DNA of 64,000 nt from Bradyrhizobium sp. LLZ17 (GTDB taxonomy: Bacteria; Pseudomonadota; Alphaproteobacteria; Rhizobiales; Xanthobacteraceae): positions 6,367,001-6,431,000 of the forward strand of contig NZ_CP165734.1 of NCBI RefSeq assembly GCF_041200145.1, in the 5' to 3' direction. The notes beneath the pieces were generated by a model that saw only the letters and a list, made by a program, of their open reading frames with translations, was not told the origin of the DNA and made no database searches. This document shows, in pieces, positions 25,615 through 36,039 of the stretch; the first letter of the stretch is position 1, and the number at the start of each line of letters is the position of its first letter. A program made the position numbers and the translations under genes.

Positions 25615-26039
25615 TGGCGGACCTCAAGCGCGACATGGCAATCCTCGCGACCAGCGGCCCGGAATGGGCCGAGCGCACCAAACGGCTGGCCGCGCGCGTT
25701 CCCGGGCTGGACATTTTTTCTCACGGCCTCGTTGAACGCCAAAACGGCGGTTGGAAAATCACGGTGAGAGGGCGAGTTGTGCTCGAGACCATGGAGGCGC
25801 GCCGAGGCCAAAACGAGCCGACGGGGAAAGTCCCAGTCGAGACGGCCTGGCCGGTGCCATCGTTGCCCAGCCCTCGGAACGAGCGAACCGCCGGCGCGAG
25901 CGTTTCCAGCGTCGCCGCGAAGCCCGCGGTGACGACTACGGCGCTTGGAACGCCGCGAGTGCGGCAGGTACCGGATCACCGGTTCGGTATTGCAGATGCT
26001 GGACTCGCGACTGAAACAAGAAGAGCGTCGCGCGGTTGA
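25614..26039 (+). CDS. Conserved hypothetical protein, C-terminus possibly altered
   Basis: 141 aa from ATG 25614. The first 75 residues (MADLKRDMAILATSGPEWAE, GLDIFSHGLVERQNGGWKIT, GRVVLETME) form a small winged-helix-like domain. The remainder is Pro/Ala/Thr-rich, and its last 40 residues look like a shifted frame. It is coupled to the gene before it. An IS5-type element begins 52 nt downstream. Function unknown. Confidence 0.5.
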   Translation: MADLKRDMAILATSGPEWAERTKRLAARVPGLDIFSHGLVERQNGGWKITVRGRVVLETMEARRGQNEPTGKVPVETAWPVPSLPSPRNERTAGASVSSVAAKPAVTTTALGTPRVRQVPDHRFGIADAGLATETRRASRG

Positions 26040-26091
26040 GCCATGCGACGCGTGCGATGTCGAAGGCGGAGTCCGAATCGCCGAGATAAAC

Positions 26092-27614
26092 TGTCCTCCG
26101 TGAAGAATTCCCAAGTCATTGATTTGGAATCTGGAAGCGGCGCATTAGCGTCATCGGGTTTGCCGAGAATCGGGTCTTCGGAAGGGGATTCCTTGCAAAC
26201 TTGATTTGTGATTCTCTGGCCCGGAGCGATTTGGCGAGGACCAGATGCGGCCACCGGAACGGCGGGAAACGGGAGAGCAGGATCTGTTCCGCTCTCGGCT
26301 CGATCAGATCATTGACATGAAGCATCCGCTGGTGGCGCTGGGCCGCACGGTGGATTGGAGCTTCCTGGAGGAGCGGTTCGGCGAGGTCTACACCGATGAT
26401 CCCGGCCGCCCGCCACTGCCGACGCGATTGATGGCGGGACTGGCGATCCTCAAGCATACCTACGACCTGTCTGACGAGGTGCTGTGTGAGCGCTGGGTCG
26501 AGAATCCCTATTACCAGTTCTTCTGCGGTGAGGAGTTCTTCCAGCACGAGTTGGTGTTCGATCGCTCGTCGCTGACGCGCTGGCGCAACCGCATGGGCGA
26601 GGAACGGCTGCAGGCGTTGTTGCAGGAGAGCCTGTCGGTTGCGACCAGGACCAAGGCGATCAAGCCGTCTGACTTGTCTCGGGTGATCGTCGACACCACG
26701 GTTCAGCCCAAGAACGTGACGTTCCCCACCGATGCGAAGCTTCTGAACCGGGCGCGCGAGAAGCTGGTACGGCTGGCGCAGCGTCACGGGGTAGGTTTAC
26801 GCCAATCCTATGCGCGCGTGGGCAAGTTCGCCCTGATCCGGCATCAGCGCTATGCCCACGCCAAGCAGTTCAAGCGCGCCAACCGAATGCTGAAGAAGCT
26901 ACGCACCTATCTGGGCCGTGTCATTCGCGACATCGGCCGCAAGACTGAGGGCAATAGCGGGCTCGAAGCTGCCTTCGCCAAGCTGCTATTGCTGGCGCGG
27001 CGCGTCCACGAGCAGCAGCAGCGTCAACGTGGGCCGAAGGTCTATTCCCTGCATGCACCGGAGGTCGAATGCATCGGCAAGGGCAAGGCCCATCGGCCTT
27101 ACGAGTTCGGCGTCAAAGTCTCCGTCGCCACCACGATCGGCCACGCCAAGGGCGGCCAGTTCGTCACCCATATAAAGGCGTTGCCCGGCAATCCATATGA
27201 TGGCCACACCCTGGAAACCGTCATCCCCGACATGGAGGCGATGGTCGGCAACACCATCACGCGCATTCTCGCTGACAAGGGCTACCGCGGCCACAACGCG
27301 CCGCCCGAGTACAAGTTCAGGGTCTTTCTCTCGGGGCAGAAGCGAGGCGTGACGTCGCAGATCGAGCGTGAGCTGCGCCGCAGGGCCGCCGTCGAACCCG
27401 TCATCGGCCACCTCAAAGCCGAGCATCGCATGGGCCGAAACTATCTCTGGTTCCGGCACGGGGACGCAACCAATGCCATCCTCGCCGCCACCGGCTACAA
27501 CTTCCGCCGCCTGATCCGCTGGCTCAGGATTTTGTTGTGGCAAATCCTGACCGCACCCCTCACGGAGCCGGCGATCAATCCAGCCTGAATCAGCGTTCTT
27601 CTTCACGGACGACA
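26092..27614. mobile_element. IS5-type insertion sequence, intact
   Basis: About 1.52 kb. The terminal repeats TGTCCTCCGTGAAGAA (left) and TGTCGTCCGTGAAGAA (right, reverse complement) differ at one base. AAC is found directly outside both ends, a possible short target duplication. Length and ends match the frameshifted copy at 8082-9603, so the two belong to one IS group. Confidence 0.8.
26245..27588 (+). CDS. IS5-type DDE transposase
   Basis: 447 aa, intact. The N-terminal DUF772-like part reads DLFRSRLDQIIDMKHPL and GEEFFQHELVFDRSSLTRW. The catalytic Asp is in VIVDTTVQPKNV, the second in LADKGYRGHN, and the Glu in AAVEPVIGHLKAEHRMG. The C-terminus has the typical NAILAATGYNFRRLIRWLR. It could supply transposase in trans to the frameshifted copy at 8.1-9.6 kb. 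The start is the first ATG in frame; a later ATG is possible. Confidence 0.9.
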   Translation: MRPPERRETGEQDLFRSRLDQIIDMKHPLVALGRTVDWSFLEERFGEVYTDDPGRPPLPTRLMAGLAILKHTYDLSDEVLCERWVENPYYQFFCGEEFFQHELVFDRSSLTRWRNRMGEERLQALLQESLSVATRTKAIKPSDLSRVIVDTTVQPKNVTFPTDAKLLNRAREKLVRLAQRHGVGLRQSYARVGKFALIRHQRYAHAKQFKRANRMLKKLRTYLGRVIRDIGRKTEGNSGLEAAFAKLLLLARRVHEQQQRQRGPKVYSLHAPEVECIGKGKAHRPYEFGVKVSVATTIGHAKGGQFVTHIKALPGNPYDGHTLETVIPDMEAMVGNTITRILADKGYRGHNAPPEYKFRVFLSGQKRGVTSQIERELRRRAAVEPVIGHLKAEHRMGRNYLWFRHGDATNAILAATGYNFRRLIRWLRILLWQILTAPLTEPAINPA

Positions 27615-27678
27615 AACTCGTTCAACATGGACGACATGATCAAGCTTTTATCGACGCTGTGCGGTGATTCTTCGGCGA

Positions 27679-28365
27679 TCATGATTTGTGCATTCCGAAA
27701 AAACCGTGGCTTCGTAAGATTGGCAACAGCTCATGAAGGTTGTTAATCGTGTAGTCTGGATGCGCCGCTTGCAGGCGCGCCTCGGAAACAAATCCCCCGG
27801 TAATGGCTATACTTATCAGTCCGAGATTCCGTGCAATATCCGTTTCGATCGGCATATCGCCGACAATGAAGGTTGACGCCGGCTTCAAGTTGTTCTTCTG
27901 CATGTATAGACGAAGTCGCTCTCCTTTGCTCGTCGATTTGTATTGCGTGTCGCGGCTTTCAAACGCGAGCACATCGTCGATGCAGTCATTGATTCCAAGT
28001 CTTCTCAATTGGTAGCGCAGAGGGTCGACTATATGGTTGCTCACGATGATGGACGAAGCCCCTTCTCGGCGCGCCAACTCCAAGACTCTGCGCGCACCCT
28101 CGCGCAGGTCGGCTCTGCCCGCAAGAGCCTCGTAGGCGTCGTGAAACATTTCACTCCCATCGCGATCCACCGTCGCAAGCTCGTCTTGCGATAGTCCGAG
28201 GCTGCGAAAAAGAAGAGACAGCGGAACGTCGCAATGTTCCCGAAAAGTCTTCATGTCGATCGTTGTGCGACCAAAGCGATCTAGTATTGCATTGGTGGTT
28301 TCGAGCAGTGCGTAGGCGTCGTCGAGCAGTGTTCCATTCCAATCGAAGACGAGAACCGGTTTCAT
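27679..28365 (-). CDS. HAD-superfamily hydrolase (phosphatase type)
   Basis: 228 aa. Motif I is FDWNGTLLDD (nucleophile Asp, with the Trp-Asn variant of DxDGT), followed by a helical cap. Motif II is SSIIVSNH, the conserved Lys is around STSKGERL, and motif III is FIVGDMPIETDIARNLG. It resembles phosphoglycolate-phosphatase-like enzymes; the substrate cannot be told. The gene stands alone between an IS element and fragment-rich DNA. Confidence 0.85.
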   Translation of the reverse strand: MKPVLVFDWNGTLLDDAYALLETTNAILDRFGRTTIDMKTFREHCDVPLSLLFRSLGLSQDELATVDRDGSEMFHDAYEALAGRADLREGARRVLELARREGASSIIVSNHIVDPLRYQLRRLGINDCIDDVLAFESRDTQYKSTSKGERLRLYMQKNNLKPASTFIVGDMPIETDIARNLGLISIAITGGFVSEARLQAAHPDYTINNLHELLPILRSHGFFGMHKS

Positions 28366-28554
28366 GATCTGACCTTAAGCATGGATTCGTGCGGGTGTCA
28401 GCGTCGTTCGCTACGTATAGGAGCACCGAACTACCTGGGCATCGACTCACTAGATGAGTTCAAATACTGGCGGGAATGGAGACGATTGACACACCCGCGA
28501 TCAATCGAGCAAGTGTCATTTTGACCCCTGGGCCGGGCGACTGCGAGGCCGTCA

Positions 28555-28745
28555 TGATCGTACGGGCTCTTTACGGTGTCCCAGCAATCCACGTGCCACC
28601 AAAGCCATTTGCGAGCCTCGCATGAAGAGGGCAATACCATGTTCTCCGGCTCCGGCGACGGAACACTCGCGCCTCAGTGTCTGGTCTCCGACATTAACGT
28701 CTTCAGTAGGATACGGCTGAACACGACAACACGAAATGTTGAATA
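28555..28745. repeat. Diverged repeat, copy B
   Basis: Partner of 24440-24630 in direct orientation. The minus strand reads FNISCCRVQPYPTEDVNVGD and, after one frame change, EARKWLWWHVDCWDTVK. The stretch between this copy and the ISL3 remnant (28746-29219) holds no gene I can support. Confidence 0.5.
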
Positions 28746-29219
28746 TGACGGAGGCGCCATTGCGAGTTTTCGCGAGCGGCTCTCCTTGGACACGAGGCCT
28801 TCGCGCTGAAGACGCTCCGGTTGCCATGGGAAAGTCGAGCTTCAGAAGGCGACTGCCTGAGCAAGCAGCGGTTTGAGGACCGCGAACCGATCTTTCGTGG
28901 CGAGCACTCGCGGTCCTTTGCAGGCTCGAGCTTCGCTGAATACGCCTCGGGTCCGATCATCATCCGGGTTGGGGACGCGGCCCTTTCCACCGCACTTACG
29001 TCAACGGTTACATCCAAATGCATGGGCAGGGCGACGAGGCTAAAGGCCTCGCACAATTCCCGCCAGAATATCTGCCCGCGCAACGCATTTGCCACCTGCA
29101 AGATCGCCAGAAATGGATCGATGACTGGGAGTACCAACCACCTGAGAAATTCAAAATGACTGACAGGCTCACCACGTACGAACGCAGAAGCATTGGCCTG
29201 CCGTCCTATAGCGCGCTGA

Positions 29220-30572
29220 CGGTTATCGCATCGGCCTTAAGCTCCGGATCCGCCGTTCTGCTCGGTGATCAAATGGGCGACGCGCAGCAGGGCACCGCGT
29301 CCATAGCGGCGGGGGAAACCAAGGTGTTCGGCGCGGCGAACGACCCGGCTCGATCTGATCGTCCATCACCTTGGGCTTGCCTTGGGTGGTCGCCCGCCGG
29401 CGAGTTTTGCCCGTCGATGCTGCCCGTGAACAACGACACATTGCTTCGGGTGGTTAGAAAGCGCGGGTGTCCGCCCTTTGCTGCGCCGAGCGTTATCGGC
29501 ATCGACGATTGGGCCTGGCGGCGCAATCAGCGGTACGGAACGATCATCTGTGACCTCGAGCCGCGACGACCGATCACTCTCTTACCCGACAGAGAGCCAG
29601 CCACTGCGCAGGGCCTGGCTCGCGGGCCAGCCACAGATCGCTGTGGTCGCGCGCGACCGCGGCGGTGGTTACGCCCTTGCTGCGGCCAAGGCAATCCCGC
29701 ACGCCACCCAGGTCGCCGACCGTTGGCACCTCATGGAGAACGCCAGCCACGCCTTCCTGGATGCGGTTCGCAAATCCATGCGCCAGGTCTCGCGGTCGGC
29801 TCCGCCACCATAAATCCCAGCTTGTTGACCGCCGCCGAGCGCATTCAATATGAGGGCTATCTTCGGCGAGAAGACACCAACGCGGCAATCCTCAAACAGG
29901 CTGAGACGGGCATCTCCATAAAGGAGATCGCTCCCCGGCCATAGCCGGGGCCTCATCCGCAGGGTATTGCGAGGTCAGCGATCCGACGTGTTCAGGGTGC
30001 GCGAGAGCTCGCTCGAGCACTACCTGCCATGGCTGGATGTTCAGTGGGCCGCTGGCCATTGTAATGGCGCCGACCTTTGGCGTCGCCTCAAGGCGCAGGG
30101 ATTTAGAGGCTCGGTGCGGGTCGTTGCCGAATGGGCGACATGCCGTCGGCGTGCCGAAACGCCCGATGCTCAGAACCTGCAGCGCGTACCATCCGCGAGA
30201 ACGATCGCGCGCCTGATGACCAATGGCCGCGATACGTTATCAAAGTCAGAGACCGTCACCATTGCGGCGATTGAGCAAGGCGTTCCTCTCCTGGTGGAAG
30301 CTCGAGAGATCATAGCCGCTTTCCATGCGATGATCCGCAAGAAGGCCCACGGAGAGCTTGAACCATGGTTGGAACGAGCATGCGCAAGCCTCGTCATGTC
30401 TTTCGCCAACGGCGTCATCAAGGACAAGGCCGCCGTCAGCGCAGCGATCACGACGTCCTGGTCCAACGGACAGACCGAAGGCCAAATCACCAAGCTCAGA
30501 CTGGTCAAGCGCCAAATGTACGGACGCGCCAAGCTCGACTTGCTGCAGGCTCGGCTAATCGGCGCCACATGA
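29220..30572 (+). pseudogene. ISL3-family transposase, degraded
   Basis: Pieces in order: [20 protein letters not shown], then [33 protein letters not shown] with the first catalytic Asp, and an open frame from 29967 with the C-terminal part (MRKKAHGELEPW-type helix, FANGVIKDKAA, NGQTEGQITKLRLVKRQMYG with the final Glu). At least three frame changes and a stop at about 29944 separate them. Terminal repeats were not located. Confidence 0.75.
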
Positions 30573-31755
30573 CCAGTGCGCCGCGACGCGATGAAGATCA
30601 AGGCTGTCGATGAAAGCAACCACTGGCGGAAATGCGGCGCCAAGAGATACGTGCATATTTGCGCAGCCTCGATCCCATGGCCCTGCAAACGTTGCGCTCA
30701 CAACCAAGAGTGCAATGCTGCTTGAAGCAATACTGGGCCGAGCCCGAACTGAGCGACTTCACGGGCCGCCTTGCTGATGTAGCCGAGAAAGTCGCAGCCG
30801 GTTCTTCGAATTGCACTACAGCGCAGAGATTGCTGACGTTAGTGAGATGGAAGCGGTGGTTGCCGAAGCGGACGCCGGGGTGCAGGTAGCGCGAAGCAGT
30901 TTGCAAAGCGCCCCGACATGCATGACCGCGAGTTTAATGCGCTCATGTCGCCGATAGAGCGAAGGGGTGGCGCGTCATGGTTGTTAAAAATCACGCAAGG
31001 GCATGGCGCCGAGTTGATTCAGGTGGTCGAGGTCGGCGAGGACGGCAAGGCAAGTTACCGCGAGGCCAAGTCCTCAGACATTTCTGAAGGCGCTTATTTC
31101 AAGGATAATCGCCGAATATCGCGCCGCCCGCGCGGCTTAGTTTGAGAGAAAGCGAAACCACAAATGTCCGACCCGACGGGAGCTTGATTTAGGATGTCGA
31201 GCGTCCGCTTGATAGGATCGCTCGCAAATAGATCAAAGCCCGCTCCATCGCTTTTGGCTGGGGGTCTGGAGGAGCGATGGAGCGGGGTCAGGGGCTTCGA
31301 TCGGCAACACGAAGACGACGCGACCGAGATATCCTCGACACATTCCATTTGCGACTGTGATTCTGGCTTGTTGGCGGCCGATGCATGGCGCTTGTGGGGA
31401 TGAAAAGCAGGCATGCTTCCAAAACAATCGCGAGTAGTACTGATCTCGCGCCCGACGCAGGTTCGTCCTTACCATAGCGGAATCTCGTTCGCACCCGCGG
31501 CGGGCCGATGCAGTGGGCGCAGATTGCCTAATAGGACACTTTGCAGGCTTTCCCGGGGGCGACCCCCCACCTCACCCTTAAGGGCGGGACGGCAAGTCGC
31601 GTGAGGAAATCGCACTGTCAGCTTGTCACCCAATAACGTGTACGATACCGCAACTCGGTCGACGTGTGTACCCACAGCTCCAGTGCCGGTCATATGCCTC
31701 TCACACGCTGTTTGCCAATCTTCGTGGATGACCTAAGAATTTATTCGGGGGGAGC
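30573..31755. other. Region without a confident gene
   Basis: Small open frames at 30632-30889 (plus) and 30918-31145 (plus, MHDREFNALMSPIERRGG) have no recognised domain. The second has moderately protein-like composition and is the best candidate for a short gene. No RNA gene or terminator is obvious. Confidence 0.3.
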
Positions 31756-31986
31756 TTAAAGAAAATCTCGCAGTCGCGAGAGTTCAACAAGATGATCACG
31801 TTGCAAGACCTCGGTTACCCACGGTGGCTGGGGTCTTGTGTGGATCTCGTAGAGGTGGCGTTGGGCCTCGGGCTTGGCCATAAACTCCCGCATACATTCG
31901 TCCAACGTGCCGTTACGGATCAGGTAGGGAACGCCGCCCCAGGCTTTAGGGACGCGCTCATTATTGATGGACGGCCATTTTCGCAA
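31756..31986 (-). CDS. Small conserved hypothetical protein
   Basis: 76 aa as shown from a TTG (LRKWPSINNERVPKAWGGVP, TLDECMREFMAKPEAQRHLY, VVELSRLRDFL-like end). The frame extends upstream through LITNIDFTAPAS, which looks like the true N-terminus, but only a CTG is available there, overlapping the stop of the histone-like gene. Translational coupling to that gene is therefore likely. I recall homologues in Bradyrhizobium; function unknown. Confidence 0.55.
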   Translation of the reverse strand: MRKWPSINNERVPKAWGGVPYLIRNGTLDECMREFMAKPEAQRHLYEIHTRPQPPWVTEVLQRDHLVELSRLRDFL

Positions 31987-32018
31987 GGACGCAGGCGCCG
32001 TGAAGTCAATGTTGGTTA

Positions 32019-32396
32019 TCAGACACGCTTCGACTTTTTGCTCTTCTTCGCAGCCTTCTTTGACGGGCTCTTAGCCGACTCTTTCGGAGCGATTTTCTTC
32101 ATCGCTTTCTTGCCTGTCTTCTTGGACGCCTTCTTCGCCGGGGGCACTGCCTTCTTAGTCTTTGAAGCTGCGACCGTCTTGCTCGCTCTTTCGGGCGCGC
32201 GCTTCTTCTTCCGGGAGACGGTCGGCGGCGGCACAGCTGCAGCGTCGGTCGCTTCAGGAGTATAGACCTGCTCGTTGGTGGTCCCGACAACCGCTTTGGG
32301 ATCGGGCTTGAAGGCTTCCGCCGCCGCTGCCGAAGCACCCTCCGCAAGCTCCTTCACCGTGTCCGAAAACCCATCAAGTATCGACGTTTTAGCCAT
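32019..32396 (-). CDS. Histone H1-like basic protein
   Basis: 125 aa from ATG 32396 with GGGGAGG just upstream, which decides the start. The N-terminal half is acidic or neutral (DGFSDTVKELAEGASAAAAE). The C-terminal half is a Lys/Ala/Pro repeat region (KKAVPPAKKASKKTGKKAMK, ending KKSKKSKRV) like eukaryotic H1 tails and bacterial H1-like nucleoid proteins. It would bind DNA non-specifically. Its stop overlaps the extended frame of the next small gene. Confidence 0.65.
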   Translation of the reverse strand: MAKTSILDGFSDTVKELAEGASAAAAEAFKPDPKAVVGTTNEQVYTPEATDAAAVPPPTVSRKKKRAPERASKTVAASKTKKAVPPAKKASKKTGKKAMKKIAPKESAKSPSKKAAKKSKKSKRV

Positions 32397-33139
32397 CCCG
32401 TCCTCCCCTGAGTCGCTGGGAGGATACCTCATTTTGCGTTCAACCTCATTATTCCGAAGAGATTTCGCCGCGCACGCGCTCGGCGCAAGGATTAATTATG
32501 ACACCCAAACAAAGCCGCGCTGGCATACTGGCACTACGATGCCGGCATAAGGCACGTAGGCGAAGCTGCCCCAATCCATCATAAGAGAGTTTCCAGTCGG
32601 GTTCAGCGAAACGAAGTGCGCAGAACTCGCCTCACAGGCTGGCTCTTCCCGTTCAGACCGCCCTGACGTCAATTCATAAGCGCTTCCAATGCCGGCCATG
32701 GGGTGGGCCTTCGCGCCGGTGTCTCATCAGAAACCCTTTTAAAGCGGGCTTCAGTCACTGCCGCCTTTTGCGTTGAGCGCGCATTCATCGAGCGGTCCCG
32801 TCGGGAGATGATCCGCCTCCACGGTGCGGACTGGCATTCGGCGGAGAACCGACAGCTCGACTCATGAACGTCACCCGTCGTACGCTCGTCGTTTTCACCA
32901 TCCGATTGTCTGACCCGAAGCAGGGGGTGCCGAAAGCGACGAGCTCGAGATCGTGCGGCAGATCGGAACGTGGTGATGAGTGGCTGCTATATGGGCCCTT
33001 CCCGCTATTCGGTACTTTCATCGCCAGGCCGTATCCTAAGTTCCATGACGGCGCCCTTGAACACATCATAACAACATGAGGAGCACCGGCATGCTTCGAG
33101 CGAGGGCAGCTTGTTGAGCCAACCGGGTTGCTGGGGTGA
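32397..33139. other. Region without a confident gene
   Basis: Only short frames without recognisable domains are present on either strand. It contains the promoter region of the histone-like gene (upstream of 32396) and no visible IS end or RNA. Confidence 0.3.
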
Positions 33140-34406
33140 TCAGAACCAGGAATCCATCAGGTGAACAACCTGGGAGCCCGCCGTATAAAACGCTTCCTGC
33201 GCTGCACGAAAGCGCTGGGCTTCAACAGCAGTGACCGGCAACGGCAGGTCGTTGTCCGCGATCTGCCCCAGTACGTACGAAGCCAAAACACTGCCAAACA
33301 CAGTGCCTGGTGCGATTCCGCGGCCGTTATAGCCACTGAAACTGATGACGTTGCGGTCCAGCTTGTGAAGCCGGGGCAAGTTGTCCGAGGTCATTCTAAT
33401 CATGCCAAACCAGCCCGTTTCAAACTGGACGCCCCGAAGTCCTGGAAAAAGCTTGTGCAACGATCTTTGGGCCCAAGCGCGGTGAATAGATCGCCCAATC
33501 CCCTCAAGCGCACCAACACTGCCAAACACGAGTCGCCCGGAGCGATCGAGGCGAAATGAAGAGAGGACTTCTCGAGTGTCCCACACACCCTGCCGCTCAG
33601 GCAGGATCGACTTTCTCAGATCATCGGGCAGAGAGGGCGTGGCAAAGTTGAAATAGGGCAGTCGATCTGTTCCCGCGGTACCTCAGACCAAAGTCCTTTG
33701 CTATAAGCGTCCGTCGCGACGACCACCCAGTCGGCCTCTACGCCGACTCTCCAGCGGAAACCATTCTGTTGCGCCATGACGGCCTCACTATGCGTAAATA
33801 TCCTGGCTCCCATCGCAAGCGCGGCCCGCGCTAACCCTCGCACATAAGCCAATGGCTGTATGGTGCCCGCTCGTTTATCGAGCAGCGCGCCGGTGTAGTC
33901 GCCACCGCCTACTTTGCTGCGTGTTGCCTCCGCGTTTAGCACCAAGACGGGCGCTCCACGCTTCTGCCACTGTTCGGCACGGGCCTCAACCTCCTCCAAG
34001 CCCTTACGTCCGACCGCACAATGAAAGTGCCGGCACGTTCGACTTCACATTCGATGTGGTGCTTTTCGATGAGCTCGAATACCGTCTGCGGTCCGCGGCC
34101 GAGCTGTTCAAGTAACCGTTCTCCAAAAGGCGCGCGGAGCGCGGCCGGAAGCGCCTCAGGCATGAGCCACATGCCCGCATTCACGAGCCCGACGTTCCGC
34201 CCGGACCCGCCGAATCCTATTTCAGACGCCTCCAAAAGCGCGACACGCGCTCCACCTTCAGCGAGATGAAGGGCCGCCGACAGCCCGGTATATCCGCCGC
34301 CAATCAAGACGATATCCGCTGCAATTTCATCGGTAAGTGGAGCAGTTTGTGGCGCTGGTGGCGCAGTCAGCACCCACAGTCCGTGTGATCGCCGATTGTT
34401 TCGCAT
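33140..34406 (-). pseudogene. DadA/PuuB-like FAD-dependent amino-acid oxidoreductase, two frameshifts
   Basis: Three frames read in order: the FAD-binding start (ADIVLIGGGYTGLSAALHLAE, LLEASEIGFGGSGRN), the middle (EEVEARAEQWQKRGAPVL, ADWVVVATDAYSKGLW), and the C-terminus (RLVFGSVGALEG, ISFSGYNGRGIAPGTVFG). Adding one C near 34030 and one C near 33655 restores a continuous protein of about 420 aa. Both changes are in short runs of the same base, so sequencing error is as likely as decay. Known relatives oxidise D-amino acids, glycine or gamma-glutamylputrescine. Confidence 0.8.
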
Positions 34407-34734
34407 CCGCCAATCCTCTTACAAGTAGCTTCTTGATCGACCCGAGGTCCAGCAGCAATCGTGAATACCGGTGCCGGACCTCTCTAGATCCAAAACTGAC
34501 GTGCCAGCGCCACCCTGCCAGGCAAATCGCAGGCCAAAAGGACAGTTCGTCATCACCCCGGAGATGGGGCCGAGCTTCTAAGTTGTTGATCTGTTGAGGG
34601 CACGCGCAGCACCCACGCGGCGGTGCGCCGGAGCTCCGACTGCGCGAACAAAGCCAAAGCCCATCGGCGCTTGCTCTGGAACGCGCGTTTGTGCGAGACA
34701 ATGGGTCCTCAAAGGGCAGTAAGGGGAGCACACC

Positions 34735-35178
34735 GTGACAGCCTCTCTTGATGGCGAAATTCGCGGCGGCCGCCATCATATGCAGGTCCGGGTCTATTTC
34801 GAAGATACCGACTCCGGCCAGATTGTTTATCACGCAAATTTCTTGCGCTTCATGGAACGCGGCAGAACAAACTACTTGCGCTTGCTCGGAACGAATCAGC
34901 AAGCATTACTCAAACAAGCCAAGAACGATGCGCCCGGTCTTGCCTTCGTTGTGCGCTCGATGACAATCGATTTTCTAAGACCGGCGGTCTTGGATGACAT
35001 TCTTGACGTCGTCACAGTCCCGCAAGAGGTGAGGGGCGCGTCGATTGCCTTGCTGCAGGAATGCAGGCGCGGCGACGATCTCCTCGTCGCAGCACGTGTA
35101 CGGGTAGCGTTTATCTCAGCTGGAAAGGCGCAGCGCATCCCGAAGTCGCTGCGGCTCGCTATGGAGGGGCATAGATAA
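34735..35178 (+). CDS. ybgC: YbgC-type acyl-CoA thioesterase
   Basis: 147 aa hot-dog-fold thioesterase. The catalytic Asp26 is in VYFEDTDSGQIVYHANF, followed by FMERGRTNYLRLLG and a C-terminal strand RVAFISAGKAQRIPKSLR. YbgC relatives hydrolyse acyl-CoA or acyl-ACP and often belong to tol-pal operons; here the gene stands alone. GTG precedes the shown start and is also possible. A second, damaged copy lies at 45572-45976. Confidence 0.9.
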   Translation: MTASLDGEIRGGRHHMQVRVYFEDTDSGQIVYHANFLRFMERGRTNYLRLLGTNQQALLKQAKNDAPGLAFVVRSMTIDFLRPAVLDDILDVVTVPQEVRGASIALLQECRRGDDLLVAARVRVAFISAGKAQRIPKSLRLAMEGHR

Positions 35179-35660
35179 ATCTGCCGCCTCATTCACGCCT
35201 CTGCCTTGCAGCGCGCCAACGAAATCAAGTCATCATGGCGGCATAAGTTAAAGCAAATGGGCTGCGGCAAACCCGGCGGCTCAATTGCACAGTCCAAAGC
35301 CGGATGAACCAGAAGCCGGCGAAGAACGAATACAAATCGGACTTCATCGGCTGCTTTGGTCACAGCGGACAGCGAAACTACGTCAAGGATGACGGCCCGA
35401 TTGGCGACTGGCGCGGCTATAGGGGCGTCTATGGAACGGAGATTTTGTCGGCGCGCCACCGCAAGTTAGAGCTCGACGAGCCAAGCGGGTGTTCGACAGC
35501 ACGATGGCTCAGTTCGCCAAGTTTTGAGCTTCGTCGTATCGCCTGTGAGCCGCCGGTCCCCCGCGTCGGGCAGTTTTGTTCTTGATTCTCGATCCGCTTG
35601 AGAGATCCCGTCTGGCTTGTTGAGTGAATCTCAATCGATCAGTGAGCGCAGCAAGAGAGT
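35179..35660. other. Downstream region of ybgC, no gene
   Basis: The first 60 nt are similar to 45510-45570, next to the second ybgC copy, showing that the duplication included 3' flanking DNA. No other coding signal was found. Confidence 0.35.
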
Positions 35661-36038
35661 GATGAACAAGACGGTATCCAGGCTCGCGCAGGCAGTTGCG
35701 GCATTCCCGATCGCGCGACGGTCATGATTGGCGGTTTCGGAGGCGCGGGCGCTTCGGTCGAGCTGATCCATGCGCTTCTCGTGCGATTCGATGCGTCGGG
35801 GCGCCCCAAGCACCTCACACCAGTGAACAACAATGACGGCAACGGTCATGTCGGTCTCGCGGCATTGATAGAGCATGCGGCAGTAATTCGCGCGCGTTTC
35901 TCCAGAAAGTACCACGCCCTCAGATCGAAACTCGTTCCTCAGGGCACATTGGCCGAGCGCATTCCCGCCGGCCGCAGAATTCGAGGGCCAAATGTATTTG
36001 TAGGAGTGCTGGCTCAAGGCGGATTTTGCCCTGATTAA
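35661..36038 (+). pseudogene. 3-oxoacid CoA-transferase subunit A fragment
   Basis: Frames in order: MNKTVSRLAQAVAA, then IPDRATVMIGGFGGAGASVELIHALL with the glycine-rich CoA motif, VNNNDGNGHVGLAALIEHAAV, and KLVPQGTLAERIPAG. The normal middle between AAV and LVPQGT is missing or altered, and the end departs from the family. It is a remnant without the partner subunit B. Confidence 0.7.
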
Positions 36039-36039
36039 G

